This document shows positions 1-8,016 of a DNA stretch of 64,000 bases, one piece after another; position 1 is the stretch's first letter, and the number at the start of each line of letters is the position of its first letter. The notes beneath the pieces were generated by a model. The model had not been told where the DNA came from. It saw nothing but the letters and a program-made list of their open reading frames with translations, and did not search any database. The position numbers and the translations under genes are program-made. Source of the DNA: Microbacterium sp. SZ1 (GTDB taxonomy: Bacteria; Actinomycetota; Actinomycetes; Actinomycetales; Microbacteriaceae); assembly GCF_002362255.1 (NCBI RefSeq), contig NZ_LPVV01000006.1, positions 62,001-126,000 on the forward strand, written 5' to 3'.

Positions 1-974
1 TGGAGCAGGCGACGCGTCTCGGCGTCGCCGCGCGGCACGCCCAGCGTCTGCGCCGCGCGGGTATGACGTCCGTCGCCGACCTCGGTTGCGGGATCGGCGG
101 CGACGCTCTCGCGTTCGCCGGCGCGGGCCTCGACGTCCACGCCGTCGACGCCGACGAGGTCACCGCCGCGATCGCCGCCTACAACCTCGCACCCTTCGGT
201 GACTCCGCGCACGTCGAGCACGGAACGGCGGAGGAGAGCCTGCCCGCGACAGCCGACGGATTCGCCGTCTGGATGGATCCGGCTCGGCGCACCTCCGGTC
301 ACAGCGAGACGAGGCGGGTGACCGCCGACGACTACTCTCCCTCGCTCGACTGGGCTTTCGCGGTCGCGGCGGAGCGCCCGACCGGCATCAAGCTCGGCCC
401 CGGGCACGACCGCGACGCGCTGCCCGCCGACGCCGAGGCGCAGTGGGTCAGCGCCGACGGCAGCGTCGTGGAGCTCGTGCTCTGGAGCAACGCTCTCGCC
501 CGCGAGGGCGTGCGTCGCGCGGCCCTGGTCATCCGCGGCGAGCGCTCCCACGAGCTGACCGCCGGAGCGGATGCTGAGGACGCCCCCGAGCGCGAGCTCG
601 GCGCATTCCTGCACGAGCCCGACGGCGCCGTCATCCGCGCTCGACTGATCGGCGACGTCGCCCGGAGCCTGGAAGCCGGCATGCTCGACCAGCGCATCGC
701 GTACCTGACCTCCGACGCCGCACTGACCAGCCCGTTCGTGCAGTCGTTCCGGGTGCGCGAGACCATGCCGGCGAACGCGAAGGCGATAAACGCCGTGCTC
801 CGCGCTCAGGGCATCGGCGCCGTCGAGATCAAGAAGCGCGGCATGGACGTCGATCCGGCCGCCTTCAGGAAGAAGCTCACGCTGCGCGGCGATGCCTCCG
901 CCACGCTCATCCTCACCCGCATCGGAGATCAGCGCCGCGCTATCCTCGCCGACCGCGTACCCGCTGCCGACTAG
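1..974 (+). CDS. Class I SAM-dependent methyltransferase, THUMP-like (5' end outside window)
   Basis: The reading frame is open from the window edge, so the true N-terminus lies upstream; the first internal ATG is at 63. The visible part starts in a Rossmann fold with the SAM-binding motif I VADLGCGIGGDAL, then an acidic post-strand motif (VHAVDADE). The C-terminal third (INAVLRAQGIGAVEIKKRGMDVDP) resembles the THUMP-like domain found in actinobacterial proteins of this class. The family is annotated as a methyltransferase, but substrate is generally not established. It converges on the leftward gene next to it with a single base between the two stop codons, so the two transcripts must overlap or share a terminator. 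Confidence 0.8.
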   Translation, partial: EQATRLGVAARHAQRLRRAGMTSVADLGCGIGGDALAFAGAGLDVHAVDADEVTAAIAAYNLAPFGDSAHVEHGTAEESLPATADGFAVWMDPARRTSGHSETRRVTADDYSPSLDWAFAVAAERPTGIKLGPGHDRDALPADAEAQWVSADGSVVELVLWSNALAREGVRRAALVIRGERSHELTAGADAEDAPERELGAFLHEPDGAVIRARLIGDVARSLEAGMLDQRIAYLTSDAALTSPFVQSFRVRETMPANAKAINAVLRAQGIGAVEIKKRGMDVDPAAFRKKLTLRGDASATLILTRIGDQRRAILADRVPAAD

Positions 975-975
975 C

Positions 976-2169
976 TCAGCCCGCTCCTTCACTGGGGATC
1001 TCGACGAGGATCGGATCTCCGTACTCGCCGCCGAGCTCGATCGACGCCCCCTCCGCGTCCTGCGGCAGCCCCTGCTCGATGGTCAGGTACGGGTTCATCC
1101 AGTTCGTGAACCGGACGTGCAGCGACCACGTCACGGTGGTGCCGTCCGCGCCCGCCTCGACGCTCAGCGCGCGGATCTCGGCAGTGCTGTCCTGCGACGC
1201 CTGACATGCAGCCGCCTCGTCGGTGGCGTCGACGATCATGCAGCGCAGCATCCCTCCGCTCTGCGTGCCGTCGGCGGGCTTCTCCGCCACCCAGACCGGC
1301 TGGTCATGGAAGTACCCCACGATCGACAGGCTCGGGAGGTAGCCCTGGTCGACGAGCTCTTCTGCACGTTCACGATCCGGACCGTCGAACTGGCCGAGCA
1401 TCGAGTCCTGCGGCTCCCATCTCTGCACCCATGCGAGCGGCTCTCCGGTGGTGGCGCGCGCGAGCACCGCCGACACGGACGCGCCGTACGCGTCAGCCGG
1501 GTCATCGGGGTCGTCGACGGGCACCGACACCGACACGCTCAGCGCCATGTCGTCGAGGCCGTCGGTCGGCCGGCACTGCTCTTGCGATGCCTCGCCGACG
1601 TCGAGGATCACACACGTCTCGTCGGAACCGTCGCGCGTCGCGTACCAGACGACCGCGTCCTCATCCTCCGTGACGAGGCGTACGGAGCCGTCGTCGTACT
1701 TCCCCTCGGCCTGCAGCTCGAGACGTCGTTCCTGCTGACCGGCGGTGAGTGCCGATTCGACGCCCCCGCCACCGAACAACGCCCATCCCGCGGCCACCCC
1801 GGTGAGGATGAGAGCAGCGGATGCCGCAACGACGACTTTCACGTGGGAGCGCACGGCGGCGGCGAGCGCGGGGCGCGCAGGGACATCTTCTCCGTGGACC
1901 TCGTCACTGCCCGACGCGGGAGTAGGGCGCTGACCGGCTGAGTCCCGGGTGTCGTCGAGCGGAGCGGCCTGCAGCGGTACCGCGTCGATGAGGGGCTCGC
2001 GGTCGGCATCCGATGGCTGATCGACATCCGGCTCGGAGAGAGGCACCGGCCTGCGCGTCTCCTCGAGCTGTCGAAGGCGATCGGCGTCGGCAGCGGTGAG
2101 CCCGCCGCCGCGACCATAGGCGCGCGCCCGCAGGGCGCGCAGCTCCTCGACTTCGTCGGCGTGCAGCAT
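976..2169 (-). CDS. Hypothetical single-pass membrane protein
   Basis: 397 aa, not assigned to a family. The N-terminal ~105 residues are polar and probably cytoplasmic, beginning with a helical ADEVEELRALRARAYG stretch that resembles a short SHOCT-like helix. One transmembrane segment follows (VVVAASAALILTGVAAGWALF, about 111-131), then a ~265-residue domain with several cysteines (ETCVILDV, EQCRP, LRCMIVD, AACQ) that could form disulfides outside the membrane. It is the last gene of the leftward acpS-alr-tsa operon, three bases after the DUF4190-like gene. Location is inferred from the single TM segment; function is unknown. Confidence 0.65.
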   Translation of the reverse strand: MLHADEVEELRALRARAYGRGGGLTAADADRLRQLEETRRPVPLSEPDVDQPSDADREPLIDAVPLQAAPLDDTRDSAGQRPTPASGSDEVHGEDVPARPALAAAVRSHVKVVVAASAALILTGVAAGWALFGGGGVESALTAGQQERRLELQAEGKYDDGSVRLVTEDEDAVVWYATRDGSDETCVILDVGEASQEQCRPTDGLDDMALSVSVSVPVDDPDDPADAYGASVSAVLARATTGEPLAWVQRWEPQDSMLGQFDGPDRERAEELVDQGYLPSLSIVGYFHDQPVWVAEKPADGTQSGGMLRCMIVDATDEAAACQASQDSTAEIRALSVEAGADGTTVTWSLHVRFTNWMNPYLTIEQGLPQDAEGASIELGGEYGDPILVEIPSEGAG

Positions 2170-2172
2170 CCG

Positions 2173-2679
2173 CTATCCGAGCCTCTCGAACTGCATGCCC
2201 GCCCAGACGAGCCATCCGAGGCTGTAGACCGTGGCCGCGAGGCCCAGCACCAGAGCCCAGCGGGCGATCGCACGACTCTCGACGGGGCGACGCAGCGACA
2301 TGATCGCGGCGATCACAGCGACCACGGCGATCGGGATGCCCCAGCCCACGAAGAACGACGCGCCGAGTGCGACGATGGACGCGGTGAGCGCCCACGGGGC
2401 CAGCCGGGTGTCGTCGCCGGCGGAGGCGTCTGCCGCGGGCTGCCAGTCGTCGTGTCGGGTGTCATCGGCGATCGGACCCGTCGCGACCACCGGTTCCACG
2501 GTCACGGGTCCGGTGGGGAGCTTCGCGTAGCCGTCACGGCGCGCACCCGGCAGACGTGCGGAGCCTGCCGGGTGCTCGACCTCGCCGCTCGGCCCTTCGA
2601 CCGTCGTGCGGGGAACGGGTCGTTCGCGGGAGGAGGGATCTGACGGTCCGTCGGGCGCCGGGCGTGATGCGTCGGTCAT
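2173..2679 (-). CDS. DUF4190-like small membrane protein
   Basis: 168 aa. A ~90-residue disordered, Pro/Asp-rich N-terminus precedes two hydrophobic segments: [34 protein letters not shown], then [22 protein letters not shown]. The layout (disordered head, 'A..SLV/G..' double hairpin, Arg-rich connector) matches DUF4190 proteins, common in Actinobacteria. Its ATG overlaps the tsaD stop (ATGA), so it is translationally coupled to the t6A genes. Function unknown. Confidence 0.65.
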   Translation of the reverse strand: MTDASRPAPDGPSDPSSRERPVPRTTVEGPSGEVEHPAGSARLPGARRDGYAKLPTGPVTVEPVVATGPIADDTRHDDWQPAADASAGDDTRLAPWALTASIVALGASFFVGWGIPIAVVAVIAAIMSLRRPVESRAIARWALVLGLAATVYSLGWLVWAGMQFERLG

Positions 2680-3749
2680 GACGACACCGGCACGCGCTCA
2701 GCCACCTGGATCTCGGTGACCGGCAGCGTCGAATCCGCGCCGAAGGCGAGCGTCGACGGACGGCGTCCCGACGAGATGAGCTCCGCGGCGAGCGCGGCGA
2801 TCATGGCCCCGTTGTCGGTGCACAGCGCCAGCGGGGGGATGCGCACCGTCACCCCTGCCGCCTCGGCGCGCGTCAGCGCCACCTCGCGCAGCCGCCGGTT
2901 GGCGATCACGCCGCCTCCGAGCAGCAGCCGAGGGACGCCGAGGTCGGCGCAGGACGCGAGGGCCTTCGTCACGAGCACGTCGACGACGGCCTCGCGGAAG
3001 CTCGCTGCCACATCCGCCACGGGCACCGGGGCGCCGTCGGCCTCGCACCGCTCGACCCACCGCGCGACCGCGGTCTTCAGCCCCGAGAACGAGAAGTCGT
3101 AACGGTGCTTCGCCATGTCAGAGGCCCGCGACAGCCCGCGCGGGAAGCGGATCGCGTCCGGATCGCCGTCCGCGGCCGCCCGGTCGATCTCCGGACCACC
3201 GGGATACGGGAGCGACAGGAGCCTGGCGACCTTGTCGAACGCCTCCCCCGCGGCGTCGTCCATGGTCTCACCCAGCATCTCGACGTCGGTCGTGAGGTCG
3301 CGCACGTGCAGCAGCGAGGTGTGCCCGCCGGAGACGAGCAGCGCGATGGTCGGGTACTCGAGGGGCTCGGACTCCGGGGTGAGGATGTCGGCGGCGATAT
3401 GTCCGACGAGGTGGTTGACCGCATACAGCGGCTTGTCGAGCGACACCGCCAGCCCCTTCGCAGCGCCCACCCCGACCATGAGCGCACCCGCGAGACCGGG
3501 GCCGCTCGTGACAGCGACGGCGTCGAGATCCTGCAGCGACACGCCGGCCTCGGCGAGGGCCGCATCGATCGACGGCTGCAGCGCCTCGAGGTGCGCTCTC
3601 GCGGCGACCTCCGGCACGACGCCGCCGTAGCGAGCGTGCTCGTCCATGCTCGACGCGATCGTGTTCGACAGCAGGGTGCGTCCACGGACGATCCCGATGC
3701 CGGTCTCGTCGCAGCTGGTCTCGATGCCCAGCACCAGGGGCTCGGTCAT
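2676..3749 (-). CDS. tsaD: tRNA threonylcarbamoyladenosine (t6A) transferase subunit TsaD
   Basis: 357 aa, normal length. TsaD transfers the threonylcarbamoyl group from TC-AMP to A37 of ANN-decoding tRNAs, working with TsaB and TsaE in the cytoplasm. Seen here: the ASKHA N-terminus [16 protein letters not shown], the metal-binding His pair in [13 protein letters not shown] (H113, H117), and the nucleotide-fold motifs [13 protein letters not shown] and [11 protein letters not shown]. The ATG at 3749 overlaps the rimI stop in the same coupled run tsaE-tsaB-rimI-tsaD. An upstream extension of the frame reads through rimI in the wrong frame and was rejected because this start gives the conserved N-terminus. 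Confidence 0.97.
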   Translation of the reverse strand: MTEPLVLGIETSCDETGIGIVRGRTLLSNTIASSMDEHARYGGVVPEVAARAHLEALQPSIDAALAEAGVSLQDLDAVAVTSGPGLAGALMVGVGAAKGLAVSLDKPLYAVNHLVGHIAADILTPESEPLEYPTIALLVSGGHTSLLHVRDLTTDVEMLGETMDDAAGEAFDKVARLLSLPYPGGPEIDRAAADGDPDAIRFPRGLSRASDMAKHRYDFSFSGLKTAVARWVERCEADGAPVPVADVAASFREAVVDVLVTKALASCADLGVPRLLLGGGVIANRRLREVALTRAEAAGVTVRIPPLALCTDNGAMIAALAAELISSGRRPSTLAFGADSTLPVTEIQVAERVPVSS

Positions 3750-4237
3750 GCGGTGGCCTCCTCTGCGGCATCCGTCGTCGCGCCTCGCGCGTGCTGCAGC
3801 ACGAGACGCATCACGATCGCATCCACGTCGTCGGGCTGGTAGTAGCGGGGGCGTCGCCCGATCTCCTCGAACCCCTCCGAGCGGTAGAGGCCCTCGGCAC
3901 CCGGATTGTCGGCGCGGACCTCGAGGAACACCTCCCGGGCTCCCCGTTCGGCGGCTGTGTCGAGCAGCGCCCGCAGCAGTGCGCGTCCGCGCCCAGCGCC
4001 CCGGTATTCGGCGTCGAACGCGATGGTCTGGATGTCGGCGTCGGCCGAGCCGCGCAGCGCCCGCACCCCGCCGTAGCCGATCACGGTGCCCTCGTGCTCG
4101 TCCACGAGATAGCGCCCGTGCGGGCTCGACAGCTCGAGCGCCATCGCCTCGGAGCTCCACGCGTCCGTCGGGAACGAGCGGTGCTCTATCGCCATGATGG
4201 CGTCGAGGTCGTCGGGCGTCGCCGTGCGGAGAGTCAC
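3746..4237 (-). CDS. rimI: Ribosomal protein S18-alanine N-acetyltransferase RimI
   Basis: 163 aa GNAT enzyme expected to acetylate the N-terminal Ala of ribosomal protein S18. The acetyl-CoA binding loop is visible as YRGAGRGRA (about 78-86), followed by the family segment [28 protein letters not shown]. It sits between tsaB and tsaD, where rimI lies in many bacteria. The start is the GTG at 4237, overlapping the tsaB stop as GTGA; the longer upstream frame does not give RimI sequence. Confidence 0.93.
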   Translation of the reverse strand: MTLRTATPDDLDAIMAIEHRSFPTDAWSSEAMALELSSPHGRYLVDEHEGTVIGYGGVRALRGSADADIQTIAFDAEYRGAGRGRALLRALLDTAAERGAREVFLEVRADNPGAEGLYRSEGFEEIGRRPRYYQPDDVDAIVMRLVLQHARGATTDAAEEATA

Positions 4238-4854
4238 AGGCCGACCTTCTTCGGCGCCCCGGGCATAGTGACATCGGGATGCCGCATGTACAGCGGCTCC
4301 TCTCCCGCGAGGGTGCGACCGGCGCGCAGAGCCCGCCCCGCGACGACGGCGAGGTCTGCGGCCGACAGCGTCGCGACCTCCATCGCGCGCACACCGTCGA
4401 GCGTGGAGTCGAGCTCGACGCGAGGCACCAGAACGGTGTCGGCGACGATGCGCGGGATGCCGTCGGCATCCGTCCCGTCGAAGACCGTGACCGCCACCTC
4501 GCGGCGCCGCGCATCGGTAACGATCGCGAAGGGGCCGGTCACGGCATCCGTCTCGATCGCGTGCAGCGCCGGGGCGAAATGGCTCGGGACGGGGACGACC
4601 GGGATGCCGCGGCCGAGCGCGAAAGTGCGCGCGGCGGCGATTCCGATGCGGAGGCCTGTGAAGGGCCCGGGACCCATGCCGGCGACGACGTGCGTGACCG
4701 GACCCGCGCCGGTCTGGTCGATCACGCGGTGCAGCAGGTCGCCGATGACCTCGGCGTGGCCGAGCGGATCGGCTGTCGACGCCTCGGAGCCGACGCCGTC
4801 GTCGCCGACGATCGCGACGGCAGTGCCCAGGGAGGTGTCGACGGCGAGGATCAC
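4234..4854 (-). CDS. tsaB: t6A biosynthesis protein TsaB
   Basis: 206 aa ASKHA-fold partner of TsaD (non-catalytic, required for t6A synthesis). Motifs: [16 protein letters not shown] at the N-terminus and the conserved [29 protein letters not shown] start at 4854 overlaps the tsaE stop (GTGA). The C-terminal half (after ~115) is variable, as is usual for TsaB. Upstream in-frame sequence to 5043 is out-of-frame tsaE and is not part of the protein. Confidence 0.93.
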   Translation of the reverse strand: MILAVDTSLGTAVAIVGDDGVGSEASTADPLGHAEVIGDLLHRVIDQTGAGPVTHVVAGMGPGPFTGLRIGIAAARTFALGRGIPVVPVPSHFAPALHAIETDAVTGPFAIVTDARRREVAVTVFDGTDADGIPRIVADTVLVPRVELDSTLDGVRAMEVATLSAADLAVVAGRALRAGRTLAGEEPLYMRHPDVTMPGAPKKVGL

Positions 4855-5378
4855 CCTTCCAGGGTAGTCGCCCCTCCGTCGACCGTCCCTGAGCGCGAGG
4901 CACGGGTGATCGTCACGTGTCGCGGGGCATCCGCGTCGAGCTCCGACGGGTCGAGGTCGTCCTCGCCGTCGGCTCCGACGGGCCGCTCGAGCTCGATGTC
5001 CCACCAGCTGTCCGCGAGCTCCTCGGCCATGCCTCGCCCCCACTCGATGACGACGACGGAACGGACGAGGTCCAGGTCGAGGTCCTCGAGCTCGGCGCCC
5101 GATCCGAGCCGGTAGGCGTCGACGTGCACGAGCGGAGCCCCACCGACGAGGGACGGATGCGTGCGGGCGATGACGAAGGTCGGGCTCTGCACCGGACCCC
5201 GCACCCCCAGCCCCTCGGCGAGGCCCCGGGTGAACGTCGTCTTCCCCGCTCCGAGCGGGCCGGTGAGGATCAGCAGATCGCCCGCCTCGAGCCGCTCGCC
5301 GATGCGGCGGCCCAACTGCTCCATGGCGTCGGAGGTCTCGATGTCATGGCGCCCGAGGACCGCTGGATCGACGCTCAC
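4851..5378 (-). CDS. tsaE: t6A biosynthesis ATPase TsaE
   Basis: 175 aa P-loop ATPase that drives turnover of the TsaBD complex. Walker A is GPLGAGKTT (about 40-48); the family signature VQSPTFVIARTH and the Walker-B-like VHVDAYRL follow, and VVVIEWGRGM matches the C-terminal VxxIEWP/G motif. The GTG at 5378 overlaps the alr stop (GTGA), deciding the start. The last ~45 residues are acidic and not conserved. Confidence 0.93.
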   Translation of the reverse strand: MSVDPAVLGRHDIETSDAMEQLGRRIGERLEAGDLLILTGPLGAGKTTFTRGLAEGLGVRGPVQSPTFVIARTHPSLVGGAPLVHVDAYRLGSGAELEDLDLDLVRSVVVIEWGRGMAEELADSWWDIELERPVGADGEDDLDPSELDADAPRHVTITRASRSGTVDGGATTLEG

Positions 5379-6481
5379 GCAGACCTCCGCGGCACCCGCG
5401 CACCGATGCGGGTGACGATCTCGTAGTTGATGGTGGATGCCGCGTTCGCCCACTCCGCGGCCGACGGCACGCCCAGAGTCGGATCGCCGAACAGCACGAC
5501 CTCGTCGCCTATCGACACCGGGGAGTCGCCGACGTCGACGACGAACTGATCCATCGCGATGCGGCCGACGTTCGTGTAGCGGCGTCCGTTGATCGACACC
5601 GGCAGACGCCCGGACGCGTGCCGCGGCACCCCGTCGGCATACCCGAGAGGAACGAGCGCGAGGGTGGTGTCGCGCGGGGCGCGGTGGTCGTAGCCGTAGG
5701 AGACCCCGGCTCCGGCCGGCACGCGGCGCACGGCGGCGACCGCACCGCGCAGGGTCATCGCGGGGCGGAGGCCGAGCTGCGCCGACGACCGGTCCTCGAA
5801 GGGCGACAGTCCGTAAATGCCGACTCCGATGCGCACGGCGTCGAGTCGCATCTCGGGGAGGTCGATGGCCGCGGCGGTCGCGGCGATGTGTCGGATCTCA
5901 GGATGGATGCCGAACGATGCGGCGAGCGCGACACCCTCCTCGAAGCGCGCCAGTGCCTCACGGTCGTCCTGCGGAGAGGTGTTGGAGAGGTGGCTGAACA
6001 GGCCGACGATGCGCAGTCGCCCGATGCGCTCGAGCCGCGCGGCTTCCGCGAGAACCCGGCGCCAGTCGGCCGGGGCGATGCCGTTGCGCGACAGCCCGGT
6101 CTCGAACTTCAGGTGCACGCTGACGGGACGGTCGACGCTCGCCGCGGCCGCCGCAGCCTCGAGCTGGTCGAACGACGAGATGCCGAGCTCGATGTCCTGC
6201 TCGGCCGCGTGCTCGAACCGCTCCCCCGGCGCGTGCAGCCACGCCATGATCGGGGCCGTGATGCCCTGGCGCCGCAGTTCCAACGCCTCGGGGATCTCGG
6301 CCACGCCGAGACGCGTCGCCCCTCCGGCCAGCGCGGCGACGGCTGCTGCCGCCGCGCCGTGTCCGTAGCCGTTCGCCTTGACGACGGCGATGACCTGCAC
6401 CCCCGTGAGGCGGCGGAAGTGCCGGACGTTGTCGCTGATGGCATCCAGCTCGATCCTGGCCTCGCGGAACGGTGCGCTCAC
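5375..6481 (-). CDS. alr: Alanine racemase
   Basis: 368 aa, PLP-dependent, converts L-Ala to D-Ala for peptidoglycan. The PLP lysine is K35 in VIAVVKANGYGHGA, and the opposite catalytic tyrosine is Y262 in GVSYGYDH; both are present. Domain order is the usual N-terminal TIM barrel and C-terminal beta domain (GRIAMDQFVVDVGD). The ATG overlaps the acpS stop (ATGA). Placement ahead of tsaE is common in Actinobacteria. Confidence 0.97.
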   Translation of the reverse strand: MSAPFREARIELDAISDNVRHFRRLTGVQVIAVVKANGYGHGAAAAAVAALAGGATRLGVAEIPEALELRRQGITAPIMAWLHAPGERFEHAAEQDIELGISSFDQLEAAAAAASVDRPVSVHLKFETGLSRNGIAPADWRRVLAEAARLERIGRLRIVGLFSHLSNTSPQDDREALARFEEGVALAASFGIHPEIRHIAATAAAIDLPEMRLDAVRIGVGIYGLSPFEDRSSAQLGLRPAMTLRGAVAAVRRVPAGAGVSYGYDHRAPRDTTLALVPLGYADGVPRHASGRLPVSINGRRYTNVGRIAMDQFVVDVGDSPVSIGDEVVLFGDPTLGVPSAAEWANAASTINYEIVTRIGARVPRRSA

Positions 6482-6837
6482 AGCGGGTCTCCTTCCGCGA
6501 CGACGAACGCCGCGGCGAGACCCGCGTCGTGCGTCAGGGTCAGGTGCAGACGGCTGATTCCGCGCTCCGCCACGACCTCGGCCGTGGTGCCCGAGAGCAC
6601 GAAGTGCGGACGGCCTGATTCCTCCGAGGCGATCTCGATCTCGGTCCAGTGCACGCCGTCGGAGCCGCCGAGCGTCTTGATCAGAGCCTCCTTCGCGGCG
6701 TAGCGCGCGGCCAGCGAGGGCAGGCGAAGCGGCCGCTCGGCCGGGGCGAACAGGCGCTCGCGCAGCCGCGGGGTGCGCTCCAGAGTGCGCTCGAACCGCG
6801 GGATGTCGACGAGGTCGATTCCGGTCCCGATGATCAC
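6478..6837 (-). CDS. acpS: Holo-[acyl-carrier-protein] synthase
   Basis: 119 aa, transfers 4'-phosphopantetheine from CoA to acyl carrier protein. The Mg/CoA site is seen as GTGIDLVDIPRFE (the Asp of GIDLV) and LAARYAAKEALIKTLG. GTG start. A -10 hexamer TAGGCT on the coding strand ends exactly six bases before the GTG, so this first gene of the eight-gene operon appears to be leaderless. Confidence 0.95.
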   Translation of the reverse strand: MIIGTGIDLVDIPRFERTLERTPRLRERLFAPAERPLRLPSLAARYAAKEALIKTLGGSDGVHWTEIEIASEESGRPHFVLSGTTAEVVAERGISRLHLTLTHDAGLAAAFVVAEGDPL

Positions 6838-6843
6838 CAGTTC

Positions 6844-6849
6844 AGCCTA
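6844..6849 (-). promoter_or_regulatory. -10 box of leaderless acpS promoter
   Basis: Coding-strand TAGGCT followed by six bases and the GTG start. The spacing puts the expected transcription start on or next to the start codon, and there is no Shine-Dalgarno sequence. Same geometry as coaA, ppx, truA and others in this window. Confidence 0.6.
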
Positions 6850-6902
6850 GTCGCGCGGGCCCACCCGTCCGGGTCCGCGCGCCGCCCTCCCCTGCCGCCA
6901 GT

Positions 6903-6973
6903 CTGCATGCGGGGAACACGGGTGCATGCCCAGACACCGAGGGTCGGCATGCATCCGTGCTTCCGGCATGCAG
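6903..6973. repeat. Large imperfect palindrome, left copy
   Basis: Two 28-bp arms (6903-6930 and 6946-6973) pair at 24 of 28 positions around a 15-bp loop beginning CAGACACC. The arms contain TGCATGCC/GGCATGCA. A closely related copy lies at 7927-7998, so the pair brackets the nuclease-like gene. This copy lies between two divergent genes, so a plain terminator role is unlikely. Confidence 0.8.
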
Positions 6974-7077
6974 GTCGGTCGTGCGACTCCTTCTGCACAG
7001 GACCCCATCCGTCGCATTCGACCGGTTCGCCCGGGAAATCGTCACCGTGGGCGCGGTGAATGTCCGAGGATCGCAGG

Positions 7078-7911
7078 ATGCTTGCACCTGCAGACCTCCT
7101 CAGCCGAATCGGCGGCATCGCGCGTGGGACTCTTCTCCAGGATCACGGAGTCACACGCGGGCACCTACGCCACGCGGTCGGGACAGGTGCGCTGACCCGC
7201 GTGCGTCCGGGGGTGTTCGCGCTCCCCGGCACCGACCCTCTGATCATCGCGGCCGCCGCCCACGGGGGCGCGCTCACTTGCGCCGCGGCGTTGCGCGCTC
7301 ATGGCGTATGGGCCCTGCCCGTCTTCGACGACGCCGTGCACGTCTGGCTGGGGGGATCAGGGCGCGCGCACCCACATCCGGATTGCGCGTGTCGCGTGCA
7401 CTACTCCCCCGGCACCGCGGCGGTCGGCCTCGCACCGCTCCCTGTCGTCCTCATTCATGTGTACCGATGCCTGGGCGTCGAAGCGTTCTTCGCCGCGTAC
7501 GAGTCGGCGTGGAATCGGCGTCTGCTGTCGGCAGCTGATCAGGCGCGCATCAGACGTGAGCTGCCGACATCCGCACGGTGGCTTCTTGATCTCGCCCGTG
7601 CGGACGCGGAGAGTGGCCTCGAGTCGCTGCTGCGCCTGCGACTGCATCTGCTCGGCATCCGTCTCGAGTGCCAAGTGCGCATCGACGGAGTCGGGCGAGT
7701 GGACTTCGTGATCGAGAAGCGGCTGATCCTCGAGGTCGACGGGCGAGCGAATCATGCGGGGGCCGAACGTCGTCATCATGATCTCGCGCGCGATGCCGCT
7801 GCATCAGCACGCGGCTACGAGACGTTGAGGTTCGACTACGCGATGGTCGTGCACGACTGGGATGCCGTTGTCCGCGCGATCATTCCGGCCCTCGCCCGGG
7901 CACGGGCCTGA
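7078..7911 (+). CDS. AbiEi-like winged helix plus DUF559 (Vsr-like) nuclease-domain protein
   Basis: 277 aa from the ATG at 7078, chosen because GAGGA lies 7 nt upstream; an in-frame ATG at 7060 lacks a site. The N-terminal ~50 residues (GITRGHLRHAV-like, ALTRVRPGVFALPG) match the wHTH of AbiEi-type antitoxins. The C-terminus has a DUF559 PD-(D/E)XK-like core: E178 in AESGLESLLRLRL, D209 in GRVDFVIE and E219-V-D221 in RLILEVDGRANH. Such proteins are numerous in actinobacterial genomes; neither antitoxin nor nuclease activity is established for them. No AbiEii toxin gene is adjacent. Both flanks carry copies of the same large palindrome, suggesting a mobile or duplicated cassette. Confidence 0.75.
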   Translation: MLAPADLLSRIGGIARGTLLQDHGVTRGHLRHAVGTGALTRVRPGVFALPGTDPLIIAAAAHGGALTCAAALRAHGVWALPVFDDAVHVWLGGSGRAHPHPDCACRVHYSPGTAAVGLAPLPVVLIHVYRCLGVEAFFAAYESAWNRRLLSAADQARIRRELPTSARWLLDLARADAESGLESLLRLRLHLLGIRLECQVRIDGVGRVDFVIEKRLILEVDGRANHAGAERRHHDLARDAAASARGYETLRFDYAMVVHDWDAVVRAIIPALARARA

Positions 7912-7926
7912 CGCCGGGCGACCAGG

Positions 7927-7998
7927 ATGCAGGCCGAGAACACAGATGCATGCCCAGACACCAGGGTGTCGGCATGCATCTGTGTTCCCGGCATACAG
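7927..7998. repeat. Large imperfect palindrome, right copy
   Basis: Arms 7927-7954 and 7971-7998 pair at 24 of 28 positions; inside the loop GACAC/GTGTC can extend the stem, giving a near-continuous hairpin. The central stretch GATGCATGCCCAGACACC and the arm GGCATGCATC closely match the left copy at 6903-6973 in the same orientation. It lies between two convergent genes and could also act as a terminator here. Confidence 0.8.
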
Positions 7999-8016
7999 GG
8001 CGGCGCGGCCGGACGG

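Noticed and set aside
7060..7911. A complete AbiE type IV toxin-antitoxin system
   Set aside because: Only an AbiEi-like wHTH is present; no AbiEii nucleotidyltransferase gene is adjacent, and the C-terminus is DUF559 rather than the antitoxin's.
6903..7998. The two palindromes as ordinary terminators
   Set aside because: The left copy lies between two divergent starts where no transcript ends; neither has a T tract. The right copy may still terminate, so this is kept only as a side role.
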